64,000 nucleotides of DNA from Pseudofabraea citricarpa. Lineage: Eukaryota; Ascomycota; Leotiomycetes; Helotiales; Dermateaceae. Shown here piece after piece: positions 1 to 11,453 of this stretch (the first letter of the stretch is position 1; every line of letters begins with the position of its first letter). A model generated the notes under the pieces. That model was given only the letters and a program-made list of their open reading frames with translations. It was not told the DNA's origin and searched no databases. The stretch spans positions 558,001-622,000 of the forward strand of contig JAPWGK010000023.1 in the NCBI GenBank assembly GCA_029641185.1, given 5' to 3'. Both the position numbers and the translations under genes were made by a program.

Positions 1-782
1 ACCCTTCTTCCTCTTTCTCATCTTCCAGTCTTCCAAAATCTTTAACCCGCCCAAAGCTTGTGTCATGGCGAGGAAGTGGTTCCCTTGTATCGATTCAAAA
101 CAGATCACCAAAAGGCAACCGATAAGGGCTTTTCTCAGTTGTGTCTCACAATTCATGAGCGTCTTCCGCATACTTCGCAATGCTCTGCCGTATTGCTGTA
201 AAGCGTACTCGTACTCGTTTTTGCTTACGTCACATGGCGCCCCTGTTCTCTTATATAGAGAGAGTGCTCCAATGGCGACAGCAGCTTCTCGAACAAAGAC
301 TTCATCCTCACAAGCCTGTAGAATAGTTCTGTCCCAGAGCGAAGACGAGAACAGACCTGGGAGAGAAACAACCGTCTCATCACGGAAGACTTTGAAATAC
401 CGATGCTCTTGGGCGTCTCTGAATATCCATGAAGGTAGAGGCTGAAGCATTCTGGCTTGGGGGTTAATACAGACCTTGTTGCTGTAATGAGGTTGTATTG
501 CTTTGACGGTAGATGGACCAGCCGCCTCTTTGACTGATTCATAACCGTCGCATGCACCCCAGAACTTCAGGCACCTCTTACATGCTGGCTTTGCCTCGTC
601 GCATTTTACTCTCCGAGTTCTGTACACCTAATCAGTAAAATGGAAACTGACAAAAGCCGAATAAATACAGACTTGCAAGTTATACAACCGGTCTTAACTC
701 TCACTTTCCGCTGCACAGGAGTCAAAGACGACGAGGATGAGGTTGGTGGCGTCTCGGATGGCTTCGGCCTGCATGGTGACAT
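1..782 (-). CDS. Zn2Cys6 transcription factor, partial (runs off left edge)
   Basis: This is a fungal binuclear-cluster regulator that should bind CGG-type DNA motifs in the nucleus. I placed the start at the ATG at 782-780. Exon 1 (782-673) encodes a Ser/Pro-rich leader and the first half of the cluster (GCITCK). A 53-bp intron (672-620, donor GTCTGT, branch CTGAT, acceptor CAG) splits the Lys codon after the second Cys. Exon 2 (619 to the window edge) resumes with TRRVKCDEAKPACKRC and CDGY, so all six cysteines are present with normal spacing. The exon continues without a stop to base 1. Downstream blocks such as YFKVFRDET, LWDRTILQACEDE, AVAIGAL and CFESIQGN match the C-terminal domain often called DUF3468/Fungal_trans_2. 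The target genes are unknown. The 3' end lies outside the window. Confidence 0.85.
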
Positions 783-1723
783 TGTGATAGGTTATGGATC
801 AGCTCCCGTGAAACAGACACCAATCATTTCCCCCCAGGAGATCCAGTACGCTGGGTTTGCAGGATTATAAGTTTGGTTTGCAGGAGTCCATGAGGAATCG
901 AGGATGTTCAGCTCCGCTTTTTAGGCCAGGAGAGTTGCTGATCTCCTTCAATATGCACGTGAGACGCTGCGCCGCTCACGCTGGCCCCTCGCGCCCCTGT
1001 TGCATCTTGATGGCCAAGAACCAATGATATCAGTTGTTTCGTATGGTCTTACAAATCATCAGTCTCGGCTCACTAGGTTTCAATGTCAGACTCGGTATAT
1101 AATTGCAAGTGATCTTCAGATATCAGACACGTCTGACATGTAAAGACTACTTCAACCGACGTCGGGATATCTTGGTTTTCATTTGGCGACCACAGCAGCC
1201 AAGCTGGCTGGGCTTACGGACGGCAGTGTCTCGGGAACGGCTAAGCTAAGTTGAACTCCATAATGGCCTTGAACTCTTACGATGAACGGTACCCAAGAGT
1301 ATGAGAGGTAGATGTATAGAAAATAAAATCCAAATTTGCTAATACATTTCATTGGAGATACCTTGCCTTTAGATGCCTATGGTACTCATGATATATTTCG
1401 TGGTCATGAATATGGAGCTACGTCAGAACCCTTCCTGGCAGTTGTGTAACTTACCCACAAGTCGATTTTCTACCAATCATTCCCGTATGTTTGGAGCAGT
1501 CGAGCTCAAAATCCAATACTCGGCTTCGGTCGTGGGTTGAGAGGTAGCCATGAAGCAGGGCTTCGCGTAAGATGACTTGTTATCCAAGCATGATATCTTG
1601 CTCTATTGTTAATGGTTCGTCGTAAGCAGCCACTTGCAAGCCATGATCCGCCTGTCCTGGTGTCTTGGGATAAGTCGAGCGGTCAACTGTTGGCCACGTT
1701 GTGCGGCATTCTTCCGTTTTGTT
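783..1723. other. Intergenic region
   Basis: This lies between the divergent 5' end of the Zn2Cys6 gene and the 3' end of TFB2. I found no splice-joined coding sequence, tRNA or repeat in it. It should hold the promoter of the Zn2Cys6 gene (reading left) and the TFB2 terminator. Confidence 0.5.
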
Positions 1724-3288
1724 CTATTTCACCTTTCGACTTTTGATGTAATCTCTGACTTGTTCAATCCTTGTCACAAAGAACATCCTCTTGGCATCGC
1801 TCTTCCATACCAGAACACCGATTTCATCGGCGTACCTTACGCATCCTTCGTACTCTTTCTGACCACCATCAAAATCCCTAAAAAGAAATCCTGGTGTTGC
1901 TTTCATGCGTTCATTCTCAATCTGCCAAAGTCGGATCTGATCGACGACAGTAGGAGGAAGCACCGGACCACCACCAGCTGCAGTGGAGTGTTTCAATAAC
2001 TGAGGATGGGCATGCGTGGAAAGGTACGAGATGATCTGATCGGATGTAATGCCGTGGGAAATGGCCTGTCGAATGGAATCTCTTGTTACACGACCCGAAA
2101 CCATATTAGGATATCGTGTACTCAGTTTAGTGAAAAGGGCCAAAACAGCTATCTGTAGTGGAGAAGAGGTGTACGCGTAGAGGCGATAATTAGTTTCAAT
2201 GATGATGAAACCTTTCGAACCAGAAGCTGCTGTAAGAGCAGCATCAAAGCCTGCTGAAACACTTCGAAGTGCACTTGCATCGGATGTGAGTGTTGTAGCA
2301 AGTCGGGTAGGGAAAAATTGTGTTGGTGTTGAAAATGGGATGTACAACAGGCCAAAGTCCACGAGGTGAGTTAGCATTTGTCGCTGTGCTTCGGATAGGG
2401 TAGTAGTGCTGTATGCACGACCAAGCTCGAGAGAACCAAGCATGAAGAGGAAGGATAATACTTCGACAGAATCCATGTTCATCTATGAATGTTAGCATAA
2501 AGTCCAACCAAGATCACGTACTTCTGACCTTCTCTGCATTCTCTATCCACAATAAAAGTAATGTCCAAACTTGGGCATTCACTTCCTGGAGAAGGAAAGA
2601 GAACCCTGCCTGTGTAATTCCTGACCCATGACGACCTCTTGTGACGAGATTTCCCGCCTCCAGCAAGTGTTTGACACCATCGGTAGGCCCTCCTTGCCCC
2701 TCCTTTCGCATTCCTTCACTGGCAGTGTTGACCACAAAATGCAATATCCCCTCCCATTGTGATTTGGCATAATCATCAAGAAATGCAAGATCGACATCTG
2801 CTGTGACCAGATCGATTGAGGGAACTCCAAAAGAGTTGTGATTTCCCCCACCAGTAAGGGCGAGTCGCAATGATGAGCTGAAGTTATCGGTCAAGGACAC
2901 AACCTGGGGATCTTCTCGACTCGGCGCGGTGATATTGACTATGTGTAATCGTTTCAAAAGGGAAAGTGCTTGGTCTTTCTGCCTACGAGATGTCAGAAAT
3001 GCAGCCCAAAGAGAGAATGCCTGCTTGCCTCTTGCTATCTGGTTGGACCCAAAGGTCCAAGTCTGTGAGAGGACACGGCTTGCTCATATACAGTAGAGCC
3101 ATGACAAAGGTCTTAGCTGCTACATATCAGTATGCGATGGTCAGTATTAGGGAGCATCGCATACCCAAGTGTGGTAGCATGCGCCTGAAGATAGCCAGAG
3201 AGGTCGAGGGCTGTTGGTAGAGTCGTCTGAAGGTGGTACCTGGAAGCCTCTCCAGGTAATCGAACGACGCAAGAGATGAGACCGACAT
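1724..3288 (-). CDS. TFB2: TFIIH core subunit Tfb2/p52
   Basis: This is the p52-type subunit of TFIIH, which anchors and stimulates the XPB helicase in transcription initiation and nucleotide-excision repair in the nucleus. Exons are 3288-3165, 3116-3029, 2982-2529 and 2482-1724, totalling 1,425 nt and 474 residues, close to the human (462) and yeast (513) proteins. The N-terminus (DYLERLPGTTFRRLY, then PHLAKTFVMALLYM) and the C-terminal half (FLFMLGSLELGR, ETNYRLYAYTSSPLQIAVL, GITSDQIISYLSTHAHPQ) carry the family signature. Intron 2 (2983-3028, 46 bp) starts with GC, not GT, in the context AG|GCAAGC. Reading through it hits a stop and changes frame. Introns 1 (48 bp) and 3 (46 bp) are canonical. 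The gene is transcribed divergently from the thioesterase, 245 bp away. Identification is firm. Confidence 0.93.
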
Positions 3289-3533
3289 GTTGTAGCTGTC
3301 CAGGTCTCTGTTCCTCAAGTGTTATTGATTGGTCATTGCTTGCGTGGGAGGATGGGTTTGTAGAAATATAGTCGCCGCAGCCTAGCAGTACTATAAATTC
3401 CTCGTCAGTCCGGCGATTCTGAGCAAACAGAGCAAACAAGGCAAACATTATCCCGGTCGCCAATCGTGGGTCCGAGATCCAATGCCGATGTCACCCTCAA
3501 CCTCATCTCCATCCTCATCACTCAACGATAAAG

Positions 3534-4520
3534 ATGGCTGCACTCAGATTTGTTCGTTCTGTATGTAACAGGCCAATTCAAACGGATTGATGCTGAGTTG
3601 TATACAGGTTCTCAAGAGCTTCCAAGCAGAATCAGGTACGGCCCATAGAAATCTTAACAGCCGGCCTCTGCTAACGATGAGAAGGGCTGGAACCGAGGTA
3701 AAGTCACTTCTCAGAGATTTATCTCATCGAAGCACAATACTACTTTATGGCGACGGCATTCTGTTGTGCATCTTTACTAATAAAATAATGGTCAAGACTG
3801 TTTGGAGAAAATGTAAGTAATCCTACTTCACATAAAGGTCACCAATCTAATTTGCTACCAGCTACGCGTGACTGCTGCAGAACCTGGCCGTGTCGATTTC
3901 GAACTTGATATAAAGAAAGAACATACGGCAAGTTGAATATTTGAATTCTTGAGCGGCGCTAATCTCAGTAGAACCGGCTGAACATAATCCATGGAGGTAC
4001 CATTGCAAGCATGGGTATTCCATCTGGTCCAAGATTAAGGCCACCAATTACTAACTGCTTGTACTTGTAGTTGATCTGGGTGGATCTCTTGCAGTAGCAT
4101 CAAGAGGCTTGTATGCAACTGGAGTATCTACAGATTTAAACGGCAAGCTTACCCGATTGATCAATGGAACAAGCAAAGCTGACTTTCTGCAGTCACATAT
4201 CTCAACTCTGGCGGCAAGGTGGGAGATACGTTGAAGGCAGTTGTAACGTGTGATAAATGTGAGTCCTGACACCATCTATGAATTAGAAATCAGTTGACAA
4301 CGTTTGAAAGTCGGTAAAACGTTGGCATACACTTCGATTCAGTTCACCAATGCCAAGGGGGAACTGGCAGCCCGCGGAAGCCATACAAAGTGAGTTGATC
4401 ACACCATACTTGCAGAGAAACGCATCTCACCAGTGACTAATTCTCAAACTTCGTAGGTACGTGGCTCTGGCGTGGAAGGAGCCGAAGAACATTGTTGAAG
4501 AGCTATCCCCAAGACCATAA
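3534..4520 (+). CDS. Hotdog-fold (4HBT/PaaI-type) acyl-CoA thioesterase
   Basis: A small thioesterase of the fungal 4HBT/THEM2-like group, expected to hydrolyse acyl-CoA thioesters. The model has ten exons: 3534-3560, 3608-3635, 3685-3697, 3797-3812, 3862-3927, 3972-4014, 4071-4142, 4193-4258, 4311-4389 and 4457-4520. They total 474 nt and 157 residues. Joined, they give the family core: GRVDFELDIKKEHTNRLN, then IIHGGTIASMVDLGGS (the hotdog HGG/D region), then ATGVSTDLNVTYLNSGGKVG and GKTLAYTSI, ending near KNIVEELSP. Introns 5 (3928-3971) and 7 (4143-4192) are GC-AG. Exons 3 and 4 are only 13 and 16 nt. The exon 3 acceptor is ambiguous by five bases. The downstream seven exons are secure, and the first four depend on my splice choice. 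Confidence 0.82.
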
Positions 4521-5468
4521 AACCATAGACATATGTATACAAGACAGCAGCGCAATAGAACTCTGGTTTCATTCATCATTTGTGATAGAAGTTGGAAATG
4601 AAGATTTATCCCAGGCTCAAAGATCCACCTACATGTAGTCATTCCAGCCTCTGATCCTAAACCAAACCTCTCGACTCACTTGCACGAAGAAAAACATGCA
4701 AACGAGTACGCGGTTGACATCAGAAATTCGGCATGACCGTCCATCTCATCAAAACATCAGGCAAAAATGTCTTCACTATATTATGCTAATCATCTACCTT
4801 AGCCTTTTCTGTCCCTTGCCCGTCTCGTCCGCGACTTGACAAACTCAGCGGATATCACCACGATGTGGCTGACGCACTACCTTTTACTTCAATGTGGTAG
4901 AGGCATAAGCAGCAGGTCGAGTATTTTGGTATTCCTGTCGAGTTCCATTCTACACGGCAAGGGGAAAGGCTGGGAACCAGTTTGTGGTAAACTTGGGGTT
5001 CTCTACTTAATCGCCGTGTAACGTATAATCCTAGAAAGCATGCAACAACCAACAGTATTAACCTACTCAAAGGTGGTTCAAGATTGAGATGGATATAGTG
5101 AATCAAAAGCATATACTTGCAAGACACCGAGTTACAATCCTCTCACACGACAGTCCTATTTTTCTTTTGGGAAAGCATCCATGATTAAGTGTATCTTTAC
5201 TTTGTGACATATCAAAAAGGGAAACGCTCAACCAACAAATGCATGTCACTGCTCCAAGAAAGAGACCTACCCTCGCGAGTTCCATCTCCTGATTCGGTCC
5301 CTAATTAGTCAAGGTACCTCCTCCCGAATTCCATAACTTACTCAATTAGCATGGATGTATTACCTCGTATTGACAGGAGTGGCAGGCCGGCTCTAATTAT
5401 TCTGTTTATCCCAATTAGTCAGATTAGTTCCCCGCGGTTCTATAACATTCTTAACCGGGACAAAAGTG
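4521..5468. other. Intergenic region, no confident gene
   Basis: This lies between the convergent 3' ends of the thioesterase and the Myb-like gene. Minus-strand frames near 5285-4855 contain two hydrophobic stretches, but I could not join them into a recognisable protein. An imperfect 29-bp direct repeat begins at 5376 and recurs at 5475, inside the neighbouring coding end. Confidence 0.45.
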
Positions 5469-6563
5469 TTAGTAGGAGCGGTAGGCCGATTCGGATTGTT
5501 CTGACGATTCGGAGAAATCGAAGTCACTCCCTCCCCATCGCAGACTACTCTCGAATGGCATAAGGGCGTCGCTAGGAATGGCAACCCCACTCAGAAGATT
5601 CTCGAATTGAGCAACATCCCAGTCTTCGCTCTGGTTCTGCAAATTGAAGCTGCCCAGACTAATGCTATTAGTGTCATCCTTATTCCGCAGTAAAATGCCA
5701 AAGCCGTTCTCATTAGTAAAATTCCCGATCTGGAAATCGACGTTACTCAAATCGTCGTTGTTGGTACAATCCCGGGGCTGTGGACTTGAGTTTCGAAAAT
5801 AGTTGATATCGGTATCATCCTGCTTCTGCAGGCTTGAGCTGCTAAAGCCATTATCAATGATGTAACTTGGGATCAGCGAAGTGAAGTTTTCCACATTTTT
5901 CGAATAGTCTGGTATAGATGCATTCTGATTCTGCCGGTCCTCGTCTTGTTCGATTTTTTGTTGATTCTGATTCTGAATTTGATCATCGCAAGATAGAATT
6001 CTGTCGGTGGAGGGACTCTGGCTCCGCCGAGTGGCGGTGTTCAGAATTTTCTCATTTTGTGTAGGAATAAGCCACTCCATAGGTTCCAGGTCCAGATCAC
6101 AGCTCAATTCAACCAGGTCGACGATGTGGACCTGATCCATCCAGTCGCGCCTGTTCGAGCATAGCTGAGAGTTCCCTTGTGCATCTTCGGTTTTGAGCTG
6201 GGCGGCTAGAGGCGCCCAAGTGCATCTAAAAGCAGAAACGTGATCATAAAGAGCGTTCCCGTTCAAAACAATCATGCGACCATTATACCATTCTATACCA
6301 AGCATCTTCCCTCTTCTGACGAACTGAGGCTCTGCTCTGGAAAACCTTTCCCCAGAATCCTTGGCCTGCTTCATCTTGAAGTAAATCGATGCGCATGTAC
6401 CCTTGGTATATTTTCGCCGCAATTCTCCAAAGACGCCAGCGTGCCGGAGCATTCGCATGGCGCACGCAACGGCGAGCCACGACCATGAACGCGGTTTCAT
6501 CATATGCAGACGGATATTCCATAACATGTGTAACTCGCTTTCATTCCACGGTTTCCTTTTCAT
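5469..6563 (-). CDS. Myb/SANT-like domain protein, hypothetical
   Basis: A single-exon protein of 364 residues starting at the ATG at 6563-6561. Residues 4-65 show a Myb/SANT-like helical pattern with spaced tryptophans: PWNESELHMLWNIR, SWSWLAVACAMRM, then RRKYTKGTCASIYFKM. This suggests a DNA- or chromatin-binding fold. The rest is low-complexity and rich in Asn, Gln, Ser and acidic residues, with several NEN/QNQ clusters and a Ser/Glu-rich tail, as in disordered activation regions. I do not recognise an orthologue and give no symbol. The last codons overlap one copy of an imperfect 29-bp direct repeat. It is probably a nuclear regulator, inferred only from the N-terminal domain. Confidence 0.65.
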   Translation of the reverse strand: MKRKPWNESELHMLWNIRLHMMKPRSWSWLAVACAMRMLRHAGVFGELRRKYTKGTCASIYFKMKQAKDSGERFSRAEPQFVRRGKMLGIEWYNGRMIVLNGNALYDHVSAFRCTWAPLAAQLKTEDAQGNSQLCSNRRDWMDQVHIVDLVELSCDLDLEPMEWLIPTQNEKILNTATRRSQSPSTDRILSCDDQIQNQNQQKIEQDEDRQNQNASIPDYSKNVENFTSLIPSYIIDNGFSSSSLQKQDDTDINYFRNSSPQPRDCTNNDDLSNVDFQIGNFTNENGFGILLRNKDDTNSISLGSFNLQNQSEDWDVAQFENLLSGVAIPSDALMPFESSLRWGGSDFDFSESSEQSESAYRSY

Positions 6564-8310
6564 TTGTGTCAGTGGGCCGTAAGATCAAAGTATGACACAG
6601 CTCTCAAACCACTTCGCTGTTGAAAGGGCTTGCGGCGTTGAAAAGTATATAAGATGGAGTGGCTGATGTGTTTGGGGAGATAAAAGCAAGTAGACGGTGG
6701 GAGTGCGTTGCTGAGTGTATGGATTATACTGGCTCTGATGCTTGGGGAAGATAGAAATTCGTAGCTGAAGTTTGTAGAAGCTAAACGGGGGTTGCACTTT
6801 TAAAAGAGTGTGTAAGGGCAGGTGGCCTCGAGAATTAAAATGTTGCTGAATTAATTACTTGGTATTGATGATCATGGGTTGGAGTGGGAAGATGTGGATC
6901 TTTGAGAAAAAACAATTACACCACCTTCTTTTAGAAGGGAGTTGCATTTATGGTCGCTGGTGAAGAGGAGTGCTTTCCTCATAGAGCTGAGATAGCGGTT
7001 AAGCGAGAAAGACAATATGTCGTTTGAAGTTAGGATGCCTCATAACTACTCCCCTTGGAAAGTAAATAGCCTCTTTCTCCTATGTGCTACACAAGAAGAG
7101 GGACGTGTTAATCCCACAGAGCATAATCCTATGTTTTACAGAAACTTGCACATAGGAATTAGGCGACGAGGTTGTCAAGATTGGAAATAGACGTGGTCCT
7201 AGAATGGCATGGGTTAGCGAAGGCAGACCAAAAACAGCAGTACAAGCAGGACATAGATAGAAAGAGAGTGGTTTCCGCTCGAAGGGAACAGCGTCTTGGG
7301 AGTGTAGCACATGGTATTATTGATGTGCATTTCCCCTGCATACCGACCTCGGCTATTTTGTCCGCATAAGCTTAGCTCGTATGGAAGAATGCGAGCGGAA
7401 GAGGATCCGGCGATGAAAGGTCACTCTTTGGGGAACCTGGAGCTCGTTTTACCCCTGATGCTTCGATTGCCCAGAAGCTGGGTGGAGTTGAAGTTGGTGT
7501 TGGTGTTGCTGTCGCTGTCGCTGGCCCCACTGCCCACTTCCCAATGTCCATAACCCCATAACGCGGGGAACCCTAGCAGCGCCGCCGGCCATTCTTTCGG
7601 CGGTCCTCCGGATCTCGAACGACTTTGAAGCCCACAAACAGCCATGGCAAGCTGACGCTGAGTTACGACGAAGGTATCATCACGACACAGCGCAAACGCA
7701 CTGCCGTGTAACGATGGCATCTTTGACGTCTTTTGCTGATAGGGCTGAAGAAGGTTTGTGCTCTCAATTATTACGCGTCTCGTGTCTTTGCTGTCAGAGC
7801 AGACTCAGCAGAGAGGTTTGTTGAAATTACACGATCATGTACCTATCGGATGTGATGGCCATGAGATTCCAGCTCGCGGGGGCGGTTAGAGACGCGCAAT
7901 TCTGGCAGCATAGCCTATGACACAACCTGTTTCCGCTGCTGGTCACACTCCATCACTCGCAACCACAAGCATGGAACCCCAACGCCAGCTTCCCAATCTC
8001 CTCCAATGGAAGAGCAACAGCGCCGCGATCGTGCTACGTCTGAAAATGGGCTGACTTCCAGCGAATAAAGAATCATACTTTAGCATATTGTCATTCTCCC
8101 ACCGTACAGTACCAATTTTCCGGGGTGCAGGCCGACCTACCCTGGACCTCTCTCACCCATAAGCTTGACATAAGTCTGTGATGATCCTCTGGAGGTCTTC
8201 TGCTGAATACTTTGGCCACTTCTCCCAGATGCTACTCATCTCTCAACCCACTGTGAGGACTATTCCTACAAACAGCGATATGCTTTGATAAGTCTGTGAC
8301 TTCATCGGAG
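6564..8310. other. Long divergent promoter region
   Basis: This 1.75-kb region separates the Myb-like gene (minus) from the sugar transporter (plus). Open frames in it, for example 7720-7421 on the minus strand, lack recognisable domains and I do not call them genes. A GC-rich candidate CreA site lies at 7876-7882. The region should hold both promoters. Confidence 0.45.
7876..7882 (+). promoter_or_regulatory. Candidate CreA/Cre1 carbon-repression site
   Basis: The bases GCGGGGG, followed by CGG, match the CreA consensus SYGGRG about 430 bp upstream of the sugar transporter start. Short consensus matches arise by chance, so the call rests on its position before a sugar-porter gene. Confidence 0.35.
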
Positions 8311-10230
8311 ATGTATGAGGCCTCAAATGTATATTTCATCTGTGGCTTTGCTGCCATTGGTAAGTTTCCGCACTGATCGCGACCACCCGAGCCCATACTA
8401 ACTTAAACTCAGGCGGCGGGCTTTTTGGCTTCGATGTGAGATCAGACCGGATCGTTGCCTCGAATATTTGCTTACAGAATTGGTAGATCTCGTCTATGTC
8501 GGGGGTTTTAGGCACACAAGCGTATAAAAGATATTATGGAGATCCAGTGTCGTACCGGCAGGGCGGAATCACGGCCTCTATGCCATTTGGATCTCTCGCT
8601 GGGGCATTGGCATCTTCCTTTATTGCCGACAAGTTTTCGAGGAAGACGAGCATACAGATTGCTTCTATTTTCTGGATTGTGGGCTCAATGTAAGCTTGCT
8701 CTCTGCCGCGTAAGGAACCTCAGCTGAGTCTGAAGAATACAATGCGCCTCGGTGAATATTGCTATGTTAGTTGTTGGTCGAGTGATTGCAGGAATCTGCG
8801 TCGGTATTGCGTCCTCCATCTGCCCAGTTTACCAGTCAGAGATTGCGCCAAAGGAAATTCGAGGTCGAGTTGTATCGTTGCAACAGTGGGCCATAACCTG
8901 GGGAATTCTGATCCAGTACTTCATTCAGTATGGTGCGTCGAATATAGGAGGGGGACCGGATAATCCTGATCAACCAACATCTGCATTTCGTATTCCATGG
9001 GGAATCCAGATCTTCCCGGCAGTGGTGTTGTTTTTTGGCATGTTCTTTCTGCCCAGGTCCCCACGTTGGCTTGCTTCAAAGGATCGTTGGGACGAGGCGA
9101 TAGAGATCATGGCTAAACTTCATGGTGGTGGCGATATGAACCATCCCAAAGTTCTTGCGGAGTATCGGGAAATTGAAGAAGCGCTTCGTTATGAACGAGA
9201 AGAGGCCGTCTCATCATACCGCCAACTTGTGTTTCCGCGCATGTTGAAGCGTGTAGTTTTGGGAATGTCGATCCAGATGTGGTCTCAATTGAGCGGGATT
9301 AACATAATGATGTATTATGTTGTTTGTAGGTATCTACACTTGCTGAGCCAGACATGCAGCTGACAGCCGTTTCAGATATCATGGAAGGAGCTGATATTGG
9401 ATCTCCTCTCCTGACTGCATCAATCCAATACATCATCAATGTTACCCTCACTCTCCCTGCGATAATGTATCTCGATCGTTTTGGCCGTCGAACTGCGATG
9501 CTTGTCGGATCGTTTGTTATGATGACATTTCTGTTCATTGTCGGTGCACTACAAGCTGTCTACGGTCAACCAAATGTTCCCCCTCTTACCAACCCTTCCA
9601 ACTCAAATATCACTTGGATAGTGTATCAGAACAGATCGGTCTCCACGGCGATTGTGACCATGACGTATCTTGTCGTCGCTACGTTTGCGACAACTTGGGG
9701 ACCAACTTCGTGGACTTACCCCGTGAGTATCCGAGACTGTTCATCTCTCCACGCAGGCCATGCTGGTCCAGAGATGAAAGCCGAATATTGCTAACTTTCA
9801 GCAGGCCGAAATATTCCCCAACAAAATCCGCGCCAAAGCCGTCTCCCTAGCCACCGCATCAAATTGGTTCTGGAATTGTATACTGGCGTTTGCAGTCCCC
9901 CCTTTGCTCTGGAATATCAACTGGAAAATGTACATGATATTTGCCACCTTCAACGGCTTGGCCTTTATTCATATGTTCATGATGGCACCGGAGACGAAAG
10001 GAAAGACGCTGGAAGAGATGGACGAGGTATTTGTGAGTGGTCGGCCCGCTTGGAGAAGCGCTCCCAGAAAAAGTCGACTAGATGAACTAGAGAAAGAAAT
10101 CCAGACTGGAAAATTGAAGATTGTGGCACCCGGAAGCAGGTTCCTCAAACGGGATGACAAACCAGACTTTCGGCATGATGAATGGCCGCTGGTAGGAATG
10201 GGAAACCAGATTAGCATCACTGCTCGGTGA
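8311..10230 (+). CDS. MFS sugar transporter (sugar porter family)
   Basis: A twelve-helix plasma-membrane hexose or related sugar permease of the major facilitator superfamily. Exons are 8311-8359, 8413-8435, 8487-8689, 8736-9325, 9376-9722 and 9805-10230, totalling 1,638 nt and 545 residues, normal for the family. Visible sugar-porter signatures are GGGLFGFD in TM1, SRKTSIQIAS after TM2, GRVIAGICVGIASS with PVYQSEIAPKEIRGR, LPRSPRWLAS, QLSGINIMMYY in TM7, DRFGRR, and PETKGKTLEEMDEVF at the C-terminus. Exon 2 is only 23 nt. Intron 5 ends in CAGCAG (9799-9804), a tandem acceptor that could add one Gln before AEIFPNK. Substrate cannot be told from sequence. The upstream region has a candidate CreA site. 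Confidence 0.92.
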
Positions 10231-11453
10231 AGCAATCTAGAAAACAAAAGAGCCTACAATACTCCACCTCTCAACCCGATGTTGCGTATAAAGCGAAAGG
10301 TACAGCATGCATATTGCCAGCGAGCACGGGGACTACCGATGGGGCGAAAGTCATGAATGTTGAGAGCGACTTTGCTTACCTATGTACCTATGCAGTACAG
10401 TACATACTACATACAGTATGACACGAAACTAGTCGAGTTGACATGCAACGAAACCCCATGAGAGTGCACAGGTGCCCATCCGCTTGGAATCTGCCCATTC
10501 GCACCCAAAGGAAAAACCAAACTCATAAACCAGCCCAGCCCAGCCCAACGAACCCAATGTTTGCCCCCTTTTCGTAAGACCGAGTACCCAACTCACCTAG
10601 TTCTGCAGGGCATGTGGATCTCGGGCCGCTCCCTCTAGTTGCCAAAGGTTTCGATGGAAATATTAAGCCGCCCATCAGCCCAAGGCTTGACCTTGCCCAG
10701 GGCTGTTAACACGCTTGGATATACTTCAGCTGAGACAGCTCATAGGAGACACGACAAGCCTCCGGAACTTTGTTTTCCTGATCTGACTTGCTGCTCAGCC
10801 ATCGGTTGATACCCGACGTCATCATGCATGGATGCTGGAAGCCGAGCGGTCAGGACGATCCATGATGTGTGGTTGCGTAGCTGTAGCTGATAAACTTGTC
10901 GCCATATGGTTGATGTAGTGCTTTCTTCTGACGCCGAACTATGCTGCCAAATAAAAACATCCCGCAAGTGAAGATCTGCTAGACAGCCAGCGACGCAGCG
11001 AGAGGAGCTTGAAATACAATACAGTACAGTAGAGGGGAACCATCACGTGGGTTTCTTTCTGCCCAATCTCAATCCTCGGGCAAATCCACAGGGACTCCCC
11101 CAGTCCTCAAGGCCTCGACACCGAAGCAGGCTTCACACACACACACACCACCCCACATCATCATCCCCGACAGAAAACCCTTTCTCCTTCCAATCTGCTT
11201 CCCCAACCTCTTCATTAATCTCCCATCCCGCTCTTCCATCCATATTACCCTCTGCAGTCCGGTACAGCACAGCACGCCTCAATAAATACTCAGATCTGCC
11301 ACCAGGGCGAGCTTGTTCGCGCGCGCAGCACATTTCAGCGGTTACAGCGGGGTATCACGAGTCTCGACTAAGCGCCAGCAACGTCACGTCTTCACACACA
11401 ACTGCCATCTCCGCAAGCCCTATCTGCACTGAGGTTTCATCAAGTCGTTCACC
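10231..11453. other. Intergenic region and promoter of the DUF8035-type gene
   Basis: This holds the transporter terminator and the promoter/5' UTR of the next gene. A CA dinucleotide run lies near 11130-11146 and a short CAGCC repeat near 10534-10548. No gene was recognised. Confidence 0.5.

Noticed and set aside
65..445. 126-codon plus-strand frame
   Set aside because: It is antisense to the Zn2Cys6 exon, whose zinc cluster and C-terminal domain are clear on the minus strand.
225..557. 110-codon minus-strand frame near the left edge
   Set aside because: It is in a different frame from the zinc-cluster exon and has no recognisable content.
4855..5285. Two minus-strand hydrophobic frames
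   Set aside because: They could not be spliced into a coherent protein, and no family resemblance was seen.
7421..7720. 99-codon minus-strand frame with Ser/Asn-rich tail
   Set aside because: No domain, no supporting splice partner, and it lies in the long divergent promoter region.
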